A DNA stretch of 38,266 nucleotides from Rhodovibrionaceae bacterium (GTDB lineage Bacteria > Pseudomonadota > Alphaproteobacteria > Kiloniellales > DSM-21159): assembly GCA_028285215.1 (NCBI GenBank), contig JANQPZ010000146.1, positions 1 to 38,266 of the forward strand, given 5' to 3'. The position numbers and the translations under genes are program-made. The notes below the pieces were generated by a model, which made no database searches, was not told the DNA's origin, and saw nothing but the letters and a program-made list of their open reading frames with translations. Positions 1 through 8,739 of the stretch are shown one piece after another (the stretch's first letter is position 1; each line of letters starts with the position of its first letter).

Positions 1-56
1 TGCCGGCACCCGAGCCGAGCTTCAAGCAGAGGTTCGAAGGCCTGCGGCCGACGTGA
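1..56 (+). CDS. possible C-terminal tail of a gene entering from the left
   Basis: Reading from base 3, the frame gives PAPEPSFKQRFEGLRPT and ends in TGA at 54-56. The residues look like an ordinary protein C-terminus, but 17 codons are too few to identify a family. The assignment rests only on the absence of a better explanation for the edge and could be chance. The spacer to the next gene (57-126) shows nothing clear. Confidence 0.2.
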   Translation, partial: PAPEPSFKQRFEGLRPT

Positions 57-126
57 AGCAGGATCGTTCGCGCACTGCCGCTTTCACTGTGTTGCGCGCA
101 CGCAGGCGATGTGGTTTCCCTGCGTT

Positions 127-747
127 ATGGACTACGCAGCCCTGATCCTGGCGATCCTCTTCGTCGACCTGCTCGCGCTGGTGAGTCCGGGGCCGAACTT
201 CATACTCGTCTCCTCGACGGCCGTCTCCGCGTCGCGTCGCGCGGCGATCTGGACCGGCACGGGAATCGCGACCGGTTCCTTGATCTGGGCGGGTGGGGCG
301 GCGCTGGGGATCGTCGCGATTTTCGAAGCGCTGCCGTGGCTCGGCTACGCCTTGAAGGTCGCGGGCGTGTGCTATCTGCTCTATCTGGGCGTCAGGCTCC
401 TGCTGTCCAAAGGGTTCCAGCCGGGACCGGCAGATCGGCAGCAAGCGGCGTCTGCCGGGCGCGGCTTTCTGCGCGGTCTTCTGATCAACCTGACCAATCC
501 GAAGTCGGCTGCCTACTATGCCAGTGTCTTTGCCGCCTTCCTGACACCCGCTATGCCGGCCTGGGTGCTGACCGTGCTTGTCCTGGCGATCTGGCTGATG
601 TCCTTGTCCTGGCATTGGACGCTCGCCGTCGGCTTCTCGATGGACCGCGTGCGTCGGCCCTACATTCGCGCATCGAGACTGATCGACCGTCTGTGCGGCG
701 GTTTTCTGATCCTGCTCGGGCTAAGGCTTGCCTGGGAAAACAGATAA
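127..747 (+). CDS. LysE/RhtB-family amino-acid or metabolite exporter
   Basis: This is an inner-membrane protein of about 206 residues. The family exports amino acids or related small metabolites. Near the N-terminus it has the family signature LVSPGPNFILV, followed by a string of hydrophobic segments (about six) and the typical LLINLTNPKSAAYYASVF stretch in the middle. I prefer the ATG at 127 (MDYAALILAI) over the in-frame ATG at 109, because it places SPGP about 20 residues from the start, as in the family. Neither start has a strong ribosome-binding site. It is transcribed in the same direction as the paa operon but separated from it by about 150 bp containing a likely operator, so it is probably a separate unit. 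The substrate cannot be read from the sequence. Confidence 0.88.
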   Translation: MDYAALILAILFVDLLALVSPGPNFILVSSTAVSASRRAAIWTGTGIATGSLIWAGGAALGIVAIFEALPWLGYALKVAGVCYLLYLGVRLLLSKGFQPGPADRQQAASAGRGFLRGLLINLTNPKSAAYYASVFAAFLTPAMPAWVLTVLVLAIWLMSLSWHWTLAVGFSMDRVRRPYIRASRLIDRLCGGFLILLGLRLAWENR

Positions 748-794
748 GGCTTGGCCCTGTCGAAGGTTGGTTCGCGAAACCTCCGCATAACTCA

Positions 795-838
795 ATATGT
801 CACAGAAATTCGTTGCTGAGGCGGTGATTGTGACATAT
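795..838 (+). promoter_or_regulatory. spaced inverted repeat upstream of paaA, probable operator
   Basis: ATATGTCACA at 795-804 is repeated as its exact reverse complement, TGTGACATAT, at 829-838, with 24 bp between the arms. A weak promoter match (TTGCTG at 813-818, 17-bp spacer, TATGTT at 836-841) places the right arm over the -10 box and the left arm upstream of the -35. This is a common layout for repression by a dimer pair or by looping. It lies 60-105 bp before paaA. No PaaR- or PaaX-type regulator gene is in the window, so the cognate regulator is unknown. Confidence 0.5.
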
Positions 839-899
839 GTTTATGGATAACAGACGTGGCTGCTAGACGGCCGTAAGTCGGCGCAAGGGAGAAACGCGG

Positions 900-1916
<1,017 letters not shown>

Positions 1917-1952
1917 CGACAGGTTGCAAGAAGACAGTTTGGAGGAAGCGAA

Positions 1953-2240
1953 ATGAGTGAGCGCGATTGGCCCTTATGGGAAGTCTTCATCCGCGCCAAG
2001 GCCGGCCTCGCCCACAAGCATGCCGGTTCCCTGCATGCCGCCGATGCGCAGATGGCGCTGGAGAACGCCCGCGACGTCTACACCCGGCGCGGCGAGGGCG
2101 TGAGCCTCTGGGTCGTGCCCTCGACGGCCATCACCGCGAGCGATCCGGAAGACAAGGAGGCCTTCTTCGAGCCCACGGGCGACAAGATCTATCGCCATCC
2201 GACCTTCTACGAGATCCCCGAAGACGTGAAGAACATCTAG
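1953..2240 (+). CDS. paaB: phenylacetyl-CoA epoxidase subunit PaaB
   Basis: This small structural subunit (95 residues) of the PaaABCE epoxidase is thought to bridge PaaAC heterodimers in the larger complex. The sequence begins MSERDWPLWEVFIRAKAG and contains the family's HAGSLHAADAQMALENARD and GEGVSLWVVP segments. It has no membrane segment and no cofactor motif. A clear GGAGG ribosome-binding site precedes the ATG. It lies 16 bp before paaC in the same operon. The length is normal for the family. Confidence 0.96.
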   Translation: MSERDWPLWEVFIRAKAGLAHKHAGSLHAADAQMALENARDVYTRRGEGVSLWVVPSTAITASDPEDKEAFFEPTGDKIYRHPTFYEIPEDVKNI

Positions 2241-2256
2241 GCGGGGGGCTTCCGAG

Positions 2257-3042
2257 ATGACAGCGGACACCGAGAAGATGACCCCGGAGCAACAGGCGCT
2301 GTTCGACTACCTTCTGCGCCTCGGCGACAACGCCGTCGTGCTGAGCCACCGTCTGGGCGAGTGGTGCGGCCATGCGCCGGTGCTGGAGGAAGACATCGCG
2401 CTGATCAACGTGGCGCTGGATCTGCTGGGCCAGGCCCGGTCGATCATGACCTATGCCGGCGAGGTCGAGGGCGCAGGCCATGACGAGGATGCCCTGGTCT
2501 ATCGCCGCGACGGCTTCGACTATCGCAACGTCCTGCTGGTCGAGCAACCGAACGAGGAGAACTTTGCCGTCGCGATCGTACGGCAGTTCCTTTTCGACGC
2601 CTGGCACTACGAACTGCAGACGGCGCTGCTGCAGTCGAGCGACGCCCGGCTGGCCGCTATCGCCGCCAAGTCGGTGAAGGAAGTCACCTACCACCTGCGC
2701 CATTCCTCCGAGTGGATGGTCCGCCTGGGCGACGGCACGGCAGAAAGTCACGGGCGGGTTCAGGAGGCGCTGGACGACCTCTGGCGCTTCAGCGGCGAGC
2801 TCTTCGAAGCCGACGCGGTGGAGGAGCGCATGGCTGCCGCCGGCATCGGACCGCATCCGCAGAGCCTCTATGCCGCCTGGTCCGAGACGGTCGATCGCGT
2901 GCTGGCCGAGGCCACCCTGTCCCGGCCGGAGGACGGCTGGATGCAGAGCGGCGGCCGCAACGGCCGGCACGGCGAGCATCTGGGCTTCATCCTCGCCGAG
3001 ATGCAGTTCCTGCAGCGCGCCTACCCGGACGCGCGCTGGTAG
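2257..3042 (+). CDS. paaC: phenylacetyl-CoA epoxidase structural subunit PaaC
   Basis: This is the ferritin-like partner of PaaA (261 residues, usual length). It forms the stable PaaAC heterodimer but has degenerate metal sites and is regarded as structural. Recognisable segments are LLRLGDNAVVLSHRLGEWCG near the N-terminus, LEEDIALINVALDLLGQAR, and VKEVTYHLRHSSEWMVRLGDG in the middle. It is positioned 14 bp ahead of paaD, and the short spacers between all paa genes argue for one transcript and balanced subunit production. Confidence 0.96.
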   Translation: MTADTEKMTPEQQALFDYLLRLGDNAVVLSHRLGEWCGHAPVLEEDIALINVALDLLGQARSIMTYAGEVEGAGHDEDALVYRRDGFDYRNVLLVEQPNEENFAVAIVRQFLFDAWHYELQTALLQSSDARLAAIAAKSVKEVTYHLRHSSEWMVRLGDGTAESHGRVQEALDDLWRFSGELFEADAVEERMAAAGIGPHPQSLYAAWSETVDRVLAEATLSRPEDGWMQSGGRNGRHGEHLGFILAEMQFLQRAYPDARW

Positions 3043-3056
3043 GGGAGGGCGCGGCC

Positions 3057-3572
3057 ATGCCGCTACAGACTCTCGAAGACTCTCCGCCGGAGCTGGACAA
3101 GCTGTGGCAGACCCTGGAAGCGGTCGTCGATCCCGAGATTCCGGTGCTCACGATCGCGGACCTGGGCCTGCTGCGCGATGCCGAGATCGGCGCGGACGAG
3201 ACCGTCACGGTGACCATTACGCCGACCTACTCCGGCTGCCCGGCCATGAACATGATCGAGCAGGAGATCAAGCGGGTCCTGGGCGAGGCGGGCTATGGAG
3301 CGGTCGAGGTCAAGACCGTGCTGCACCCGGCCTGGACCACCGACTGGTTGAGCGAATCGGGGCGCGAGAAACTGCGCGCCTACGGCATCGCGCCGCCGGC
3401 CAAGGGCTCGACCAGCAAGCGGGCGCTCTTCGGCGCGGAGCCGGAAGTGACCTGTCCCCACTGCGGCTCCAAGGAGACGGAGCAGGTCAGCGCCTTCGGC
3501 TCCACCGCCTGCAAGGCGCTCTGGCGCTGCCGAAGCTGCCTGGAGCCCTTCGACTACTTCAAGTGCATCTAA
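3057..3572 (+). CDS. paaD: PaaD, iron-sulfur/di-iron maturation-like factor of the epoxidase
   Basis: PaaD (171 residues) is needed for a functional epoxidase but is not part of the final complex. By family it is a MIP18/DUF59-type maturation factor. The N-terminal half has the DUF59 pattern VVDPEIPVLTIADLGLLRD and TYSGCPAM (C61). The C-terminal third is a zinc-ribbon-like region with C133-x2-C136 and C158-x2-C161, plus C152 and C170. A longer open frame starts far upstream inside paaC, but the ATG at 3057 follows the paaC stop by 14 bp, has a GGGGAGGG ribosome-binding site and begins with the normal PaaD N-terminus, so I chose it. Confidence 0.95.
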   Translation: MPLQTLEDSPPELDKLWQTLEAVVDPEIPVLTIADLGLLRDAEIGADETVTVTITPTYSGCPAMNMIEQEIKRVLGEAGYGAVEVKTVLHPAWTTDWLSESGREKLRAYGIAPPAKGSTSKRALFGAEPEVTCPHCGSKETEQVSAFGSTACKALWRCRSCLEPFDYFKCI

Positions 3573-3591
3573 GCGGAGAGCGCAAAGCCCC

Positions 3592-4677
3592 ATGCATCCG
3601 AGATTCCACAGCCTGAAGGTCGCCGATGTGCGGCGCGAGACCGAGGACACCGTCTCCGTCGCCTTCGAGGTGCCGGCGAACATGGCCGGCGACTACGCTT
3701 TCAAGCAGGGGCAGTATCTCACCTTGCGCACGCAGATCGGCGGCGAGGAGGTGCGGCGCAGCTACTCGATCTGTTCCGGCCTCGACGAGGGCGAGCTGCG
3801 GGTCGCGATCAAGAAGGTCGAGGACGGTCTCTTCTCGACCTATGCCAACGAGACCCTGAAACCCGGCAGCCAGCTCGACGTCATGACGCCGAACGGCCGC
3901 TTCACCTCGGAGCTCGACCCGGAGGCGAGCCGGACCTACGTGCTCTTCGCGGCCGGCAGCGGCATCACGCCGGTCGTCTCCATCGCCAAGACCCTGCTGA
4001 CGCGCGAGCCGCAGTCCAAGGTCCTGCTGTTCTACGGCAACCGCAGCGTGGCTTCGATCATCTTCCGCGAAGCCCTGGAGGACCTGAAGAACCGCTATCT
4101 CGGCCGCTTCGGGCTGTACCACATCCTCAGCCGCGAGACGCAGGAGGCGGAGCTGTTCAACGGCCGCCTCGACCGCGAAAAGGTCAAGCTCTTCTGCCGC
4201 AGCCTGATCAATCCCGCGGCCGTCGACGCCTTCTTCGTCTGCGGCCCGGACACCATGATCGCCGATGTCACCGGCGCGCTGGAAGAGATCGGCGTGCCGG
4301 AGAAGAAGGTGCACCGCGAACTCTTCAACACCCACCCCGACGGCGTGGTGAAACCGAAGCCGCTGCAGCATGGCCGGCGCGAGGCCAAGGGCGAGCGGGC
4401 GCAGGTCACCGTGATTCTGGACGGCGTCAGCCACGATTTCGATCTCGGCTTCGACGGCACCTCGATCCTGGACGCTGCAACGGCCAAGGGGCTGGACCTG
4501 CCCTTCTCCTGCAAGGGGGGTGTCTGCTGCACCTGCCGCGCCAAGCTGCAGGAGGGTAAGGTCGACATGGCGGTCAACTATGCCCTGGAGCCGGAGGAGG
4601 TGGCCCAGGGCTTCGTCCTGACCTGCCAGTCGCGCCCGCTCACGGACCGCGTCGTCCTGGACTACGATCAGGCCTGA
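3592..4677 (+). CDS. paaE: phenylacetyl-CoA epoxidase reductase PaaE
   Basis: This is the NADPH-dependent electron-transfer component (361 residues) that feeds reducing equivalents to the PaaA di-iron site. Domain order is: FAD-binding ferredoxin-reductase domain (about 1-110, with the flavin motif RSYS at 56-59); NAD(P)-binding domain (about 115-235, FAAGSGITPV and CGPDTMI); and a C-terminal plant-type 2Fe-2S domain with ligands C307, C312, C315 and C345. It is the last gene of paaABCDE. The later pathway genes (paaG, paaZ, paaJ, paaK) are not in the window. The downstream 124 bp shows only a weak GACGTT/AACGTC inverted repeat (4697-4723) and no standard terminator. Confidence 0.97.
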   Translation: MHPRFHSLKVADVRRETEDTVSVAFEVPANMAGDYAFKQGQYLTLRTQIGGEEVRRSYSICSGLDEGELRVAIKKVEDGLFSTYANETLKPGSQLDVMTPNGRFTSELDPEASRTYVLFAAGSGITPVVSIAKTLLTREPQSKVLLFYGNRSVASIIFREALEDLKNRYLGRFGLYHILSRETQEAELFNGRLDREKVKLFCRSLINPAAVDAFFVCGPDTMIADVTGALEEIGVPEKKVHRELFNTHPDGVVKPKPLQHGRREAKGERAQVTVILDGVSHDFDLGFDGTSILDAATAKGLDLPFSCKGGVCCTCRAKLQEGKVDMAVNYALEPEEVAQGFVLTCQSRPLTDRVVLDYDQA

Positions 4678-4801
4678 AGCGGAGGAGGGGCCTGTCGACG
4701 TTCCCTTTCGTGCCGTTAACGTCCCGCTGGTCTGTCGGGCGTGCAACAAGGCTGGCCGGGGGGCCGAAACCTATGTGGCCAGGCGCCCTTGCCCGATCTG
4801 T

Positions 4802-5512
4802 TCAAGCGACCAAGAGATCTATCTCGGCGTCGGAGAAGCCGTACTTCGCCATCATGTCTCGATGGGCCGAGCTACCGATGTAACCTTCAAGAATGCCGTC
4901 CACCTGGTGGCGAAGGTCGGTATCGGATTTCGCAAATGCAAAAGACCCAAACGCCGGCTCCTTTTCCGACGCAGGCACGGTCACGACATCTAGGGCGAAG
5001 TTCGGGTTTCGGTCGATAAAACCTGAATGCGCTCGACCGACGCTCGCGTATGCGCCTGCGCGGCCGTCTCGCACCGCAATCGCTGCCTCCTTATAGGTCT
5101 CATGGATTGTGATGCGATTATCCGGAACGCCGAAGTCTATGGCGCAGCGGTGTTGAAACTGATGCCGAATGACCGCAAGGACGCAGTCCTTGTTCTCGGC
5201 GACAGACTGGTATCCGCTTAAGTTCAAGGGATTGCCCTTTGTGACGAGCAAGCCGTCGGGCAGCGCCCAAATCGGACGGCTGAACGATGCGGTTTGCCTG
5301 CGCTCATCCGTTGCGAAAAGTCCCGTGGTCATTCGCCAATGGCCCGCTGCTACACCGGGCAGTAGCTCGGCAAATTCGGCTTCGACCGGCTCGAAGGTTT
5401 CGATGCCTAACTCGGACAACACATGCTGTGCCAGCTCGACATCGCATCCGCGCACGCTTCCGTCTTCGTCCCGGAAATTGAATGGGGGTTCGATAAGGTA
5501 AGCGAACTTCAT
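4802..5512 (-). CDS. solute-binding-protein-like domain protein without signal peptide
   Basis: The roughly 236-residue protein resembles family 3 extracellular solute-binding proteins of polar amino-acid ABC transporters. It has MKFAYLIEPPFNFRDEDGSV, GCDVELAQHVLSELGI, then TGLFATDERRQTASFSRPIW, and ends near the usual C-terminal lobe. Unlike true periplasmic binding proteins it has no signal peptide and no lipobox, since the ligand-binding fold begins at residue 1. No permease or ATPase gene lies next to it. A GTG at 5524 is possible, but the AGGAGG sequence lies immediately before it; the ATG at 5512 has that site at a usable distance and gives the normal domain start. It could be a cytoplasmic sensor, an orphan that has lost its leader, or a decaying gene. 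Confidence 0.7.
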   Translation of the reverse strand: MKFAYLIEPPFNFRDEDGSVRGCDVELAQHVLSELGIETFEPVEAEFAELLPGVAAGHWRMTTGLFATDERRQTASFSRPIWALPDGLLVTKGNPLNLSGYQSVAENKDCVLAVIRHQFQHRCAIDFGVPDNRITIHETYKEAAIAVRDGRAGAYASVGRAHSGFIDRNPNFALDVVTVPASEKEPAFGSFAFAKSDTDLRHQVDGILEGYIGSSAHRDMMAKYGFSDAEIDLLVA

Positions 5513-5633
5513 GCGCCTACTCACTCCTCCTCATGGCTTCCGGACTTTGAGAGATCCCTGCTGAGATAGCGACGAACAGTGGCACAGGCGCTAAGCGTAA
5601 GCGTGAAACTGTCACGCCACAGGCTCAACCGAC

Positions 5634-6374
5634 TCAGCCGAAGACGTCCAGGAACCGCTGCTTCAACACCAGGTCTACGTCGGACAGCCTGGCCGGCCGG
5701 CCGAGGTCCGCGAGCGAAGTCACGCCGTGTTCGCGGATGCCGCAGGGCACGATCCCGGCGAAGTGGTCGAGGTCGGGGGCCACGTTCAGCGAGATGCCGT
5801 GATAGGTCACCCAGCGCCGTACGCGTACGCCGACGGCGGCGATCTTGTCTTCCCGCACCCGCCCGCCTGACGATTCCGGTCGCTCTACCCAGATGCCGAC
5901 TCGACCGGTGCGGCGCTCGCCGACGACGTCGAAGTCGGCCAGCGTGCGGATCAGCCAGTCCTCCAGCTTGCAGACGTAGGCGCGTACGTCCGGCTGCCGC
6001 CGCTTGAGGTCGAGCAGGACGTAGGCGACCCGCTGGCCGGGGCCGTGATAGGTGTATTGCCCGCCGCGCCCGGTCTTGAAGACGGGAAAGCGCGAGTCCA
6101 GCAGATCCGCCGGATTTGCCGAGGTGCCGGCGGTGTAGAGCGGCGGGTGCTCCAGCAGCCAGACGCACTCCGGCGCCTCGCCGTCGCGGATGGCCGCGGC
6201 CCGTGCCTCCATCCAGGCGACGGCCGGGGCGTACGCCACGGGCCGGTCCGTGACGATCCATTCCAGGGGGCCGTACCGGGTGGCGAGACTTTCGCCCTGG
6301 AGCGCCTTTCCGAGGTCGGACGCATCGGCTAACGTCTCGGCGCAAATCGTTGAGGAAGGATCGGTTTTTAGCAT
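5634..6374 (-). CDS. lipB: lipoyl(octanoyl) transferase LipB
   Basis: LipB transfers octanoyl from acyl carrier protein to lipoyl domains of 2-oxoacid dehydrogenases and the glycine cleavage system (cytoplasm). Diagnostic motifs are [26 protein letters not shown], the lysine in DKIAAVGV (K177 if the 6374 start is used) and the acyl-accepting cysteine in [12 protein letters not shown] (C211). The family normally starts close to [10 protein letters not shown], about 35 residues further in. No ATG, GTG or TTG in that interval is in frame, so the only usual starts are ATGs at 6374 and 6389. Both overlap the divergent maeB start; a CTG start near PLEW is an alternative. The enzyme identity is secure but the N-terminus is not. 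Confidence 0.93.
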   Translation of the reverse strand: MLKTDPSSTICAETLADASDLGKALQGESLATRYGPLEWIVTDRPVAYAPAVAWMEARAAAIRDGEAPECVWLLEHPPLYTAGTSANPADLLDSRFPVFKTGRGGQYTYHGPGQRVAYVLLDLKRRQPDVRAYVCKLEDWLIRTLADFDVVGERRTGRVGIWVERPESSGGRVREDKIAAVGVRVRRWVTYHGISLNVAPDLDHFAGIVPCGIREHGVTSLADLGRPARLSDVDLVLKQRFLDVFG

Positions 6375-8682
6375 GGCGGACGATTTCAAGGACGCGGCGC
6401 TGGCGTATCACCGGGAGCCGCGGCCCGGCAAGTTGGAGGTAGTCGCGACCAAGCCGCTGGGCAACCAGCGCGACCTGGCCCTGGCTTACTCGCCCGGCGT
6501 GGCAGCCGCCTGCGAGGCGATCGTCGCCGACGAAGCGGCCGCCGCCGAGATGACCGGGCGCGCCAACCTGGTCGCGGTGGTGACCAACGGGACCGCGGTG
6601 CTGGGGCTCGGGCAGATCGGCCCCTTGGCCTCCAAGCCCGTGATGGAGGGCAAGGCCGTCCTCTTCAAGAAGTTCGCCGACATCGACGTCTTCGATATCG
6701 AGATCGACGCCCGCGAGCCGGAAAAGCTGATCGAGATCGTCGCCGCGCTGGAGCCGACCTTCGGCGGCATCAATCTGGAGGACATCAAGGCGCCGGAGTG
6801 CTTCACGGTCGAGCGCGAGCTCCGCCAGCGCATGGGCATCCCGGTGTTCCACGACGATCAGCATGGCACCGCGATCATCGTCAATGCCGCGATCTACAAC
6901 GGCCTGCGGCTGGTCGACAAGAAGATCGAGGAGGTCAAGGTGGTCACCTCCGGTGCCGGCGCGGCCGCCATCGCCTGCCTGGACCTGCTGGTGGCGCTGG
7001 GGGTGAAGCGCGAGAACATCTGGGTCTGCGACATCGCCGGTCTGGTCTACGAGGGCCGGACCGAGGAGATGGACCCCTGGAAGGCGGCCTACGCTCAGGC
7101 CACAGAACTCCGCAGCCTGGGCGAGGCGATCGAGGGGGCAGACATCTTTCTCGGACTGTCGGCGCCGGGCGTGCTGAAACCGGAGATGGTCGCCAGGATG
7201 GCGCGAGATCCCCTGATCCTGGCGCTGGCCAACCCGGTGCCGGAGATTTGGCCCGAGGAGGCGCGGGAGGCGCGGCCCGACGCCATCATCGCCAGCGGCC
7301 GCTCCGACTATCCCAACCAGGTCAACAACGTCCTCTGCTTCCCCTTCATCTTCCGCGGTGCGCTGGACGTCGGCGCAACCACGATCAACGAGGAGATGAA
7401 GGTCGCCTGCGTCAAGGCCATCGCGGACCTGGCCAAGGCCGAGGTCTCCGAGGTGGTGGTGAAGGCCTACGGCGGCCAGGCCTACGGTTTCGGCCCCGAC
7501 TACCTGATTCCGCGTCCCTTCGATCCGCGCCTGATTCTCGAGATCGCGCCGGCCGTTGCCCAGGCGGCGATGGACAGCGGCGTGGCGCGGCGGCCGATCA
7601 CGGACTTCAAGGCCTACCGCGAACGGCTCAACCAGTTCGTCTTCCGCTCCGGCCTGCTGATGAAGCCGGTCTTCGAGCAGGCGCGGAGCGATGCCAAGCG
7701 GGTGTTCTTCGCCGAGGGCGAGGCCGAGCGCGTTCTGCGCGCCGCGCAGGTTCTGGTCGACGAAGGCCAGGCGCGCCCGGTGATCTGCGGGCGGCCGCGG
7801 GTGATCGAGAAGCGGCTGCAGGAACTCGGCTTGCGCATTCGGCCCGGCGAGCACTTCGATCTGGTCAACCCGCTCGACGATCCGCGGTACCGCGACTACT
7901 GGAGCAGCTATCACAGCCTGACCGAACGGCGCGGCGTCACGCCCGACGAGGCGCGGACCATCCTGCGCACCAATGCCACGGCCATCGGCTGCATCGCCGT
8001 CGCGCGCGGCGATGCCGATGCGCTGGTCTGCGGGGTCGAGGGGCGCTATCAGCGCCACCTGCGCCAGGTGGAGATGACCATCGGTCTGGCGCCGGGCGCG
8101 CGCGACTTTTCCGCGCTGAGCCTTCTGATTACGCCGCGCGGCGCCCTCTTCATGGCCGATACCCAGATCAGCAGCGATCCCTCCGCCGAGGAGATTGCCG
8201 AGATGGCGCGTCTCGGGGCCGAGGCCGTGCGGCGTTTCGGCATCGAACCCAAGATCGCGCTCGTGAGTCATTCGAACTTCGGCAGCCACGAGGACGAAAG
8301 CGCCCAGAAAATGCGCGAAGCCCTCAAGCTCATCCATCGCCGCCATCCGGAGCTGGAGGCGGAGGGCGAGATGCATGCCGATGCGGCCCTGTCGGAAGAG
8401 ATCCGGGCGCGCATCTTTCCCAACTCTCGCCTGAGCGGCCCGGCCAATCTGCTGGTCATGCCGACGCTGGATGCCGCCAACATCGCCTTCAATCTCCTGA
8501 AGATCGCCGGCGAAGGCTTGCCGGTCGGTCCGCTGTTGCTCGGCGCGGCGGCACCGGTGATGATCCTGACGCCCTCGGTGACGGCGCGCGGTGTGGTCAA
8601 TGCTTCGGCGGTTGCCGTTGTGCACGCCCAGGCGCGCCAGAACGGCGCCGCTCCGGCCGAAACCCTCAAGGCCGCCCCTTGA
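6373..8682 (+). CDS. maeB: NADP-dependent malic enzyme with phosphotransacetylase-like domain (MaeB)
   Basis: MaeB oxidatively decarboxylates malate to pyruvate with NADP+ in the cytoplasm, linking the TCA cycle to gluconeogenesis and NADPH supply. The 769 residues contain the malic-enzyme N-terminal domain (about 1-160: [20 protein letters not shown], then [17 protein letters not shown]), the NAD(P)-binding domain (about 160-420: [17 protein letters not shown]), and a C-terminal phosphate acetyltransferase-like domain (about 430-769), which in such fusions is regulatory rather than catalytic. The ATG at 6373 gives the classic N-terminus [20 protein letters not shown]; the frame is open further upstream, but that part is antisense to lipB. 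A GAGGAAGGA site at 6352-6360 supports this start. Confidence 0.96.
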   Translation: MADDFKDAALAYHREPRPGKLEVVATKPLGNQRDLALAYSPGVAAACEAIVADEAAAAEMTGRANLVAVVTNGTAVLGLGQIGPLASKPVMEGKAVLFKKFADIDVFDIEIDAREPEKLIEIVAALEPTFGGINLEDIKAPECFTVERELRQRMGIPVFHDDQHGTAIIVNAAIYNGLRLVDKKIEEVKVVTSGAGAAAIACLDLLVALGVKRENIWVCDIAGLVYEGRTEEMDPWKAAYAQATELRSLGEAIEGADIFLGLSAPGVLKPEMVARMARDPLILALANPVPEIWPEEAREARPDAIIASGRSDYPNQVNNVLCFPFIFRGALDVGATTINEEMKVACVKAIADLAKAEVSEVVVKAYGGQAYGFGPDYLIPRPFDPRLILEIAPAVAQAAMDSGVARRPITDFKAYRERLNQFVFRSGLLMKPVFEQARSDAKRVFFAEGEAERVLRAAQVLVDEGQARPVICGRPRVIEKRLQELGLRIRPGEHFDLVNPLDDPRYRDYWSSYHSLTERRGVTPDEARTILRTNATAIGCIAVARGDADALVCGVEGRYQRHLRQVEMTIGLAPGARDFSALSLLITPRGALFMADTQISSDPSAEEIAEMARLGAEAVRRFGIEPKIALVSHSNFGSHEDESAQKMREALKLIHRRHPELEAEGEMHADAALSEEIRARIFPNSRLSGPANLLVMPTLDAANIAFNLLKIAGEGLPVGPLLLGAAAPVMILTPSVTARGVVNASAVAVVHAQARQNGAAPAETLKAAP

Positions 8683-8705
8683 TCTGAGATCGTAACACCG
8701 CCGCC

Positions 8706-8721
8706 CGGCGAGCGCTCGCCG
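8706..8721 (+). terminator. 16-bp perfect palindrome between maeB and mgtE
   Basis: CGGCGAGCGCTCGCCG is self-complementary over 16 bases and lies 24 bp after the maeB stop and 19 bp before the mgtE start. There is no T-tract, so it is not a textbook intrinsic terminator. It could pause transcription, bind a protein, or fold near the mgtE ribosome-binding site (GAAGGAAC). Its function is inferred from position only. Confidence 0.35.
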
Positions 8722-8739
8722 AAGAACGAAGGAACGGCC

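Noticed and set aside
3559..4749. A 396-codon minus-strand frame opposite paaE
   Set aside because: paaE is certain on the plus strand, with all cofactor motifs. The antisense frame is a composition shadow.
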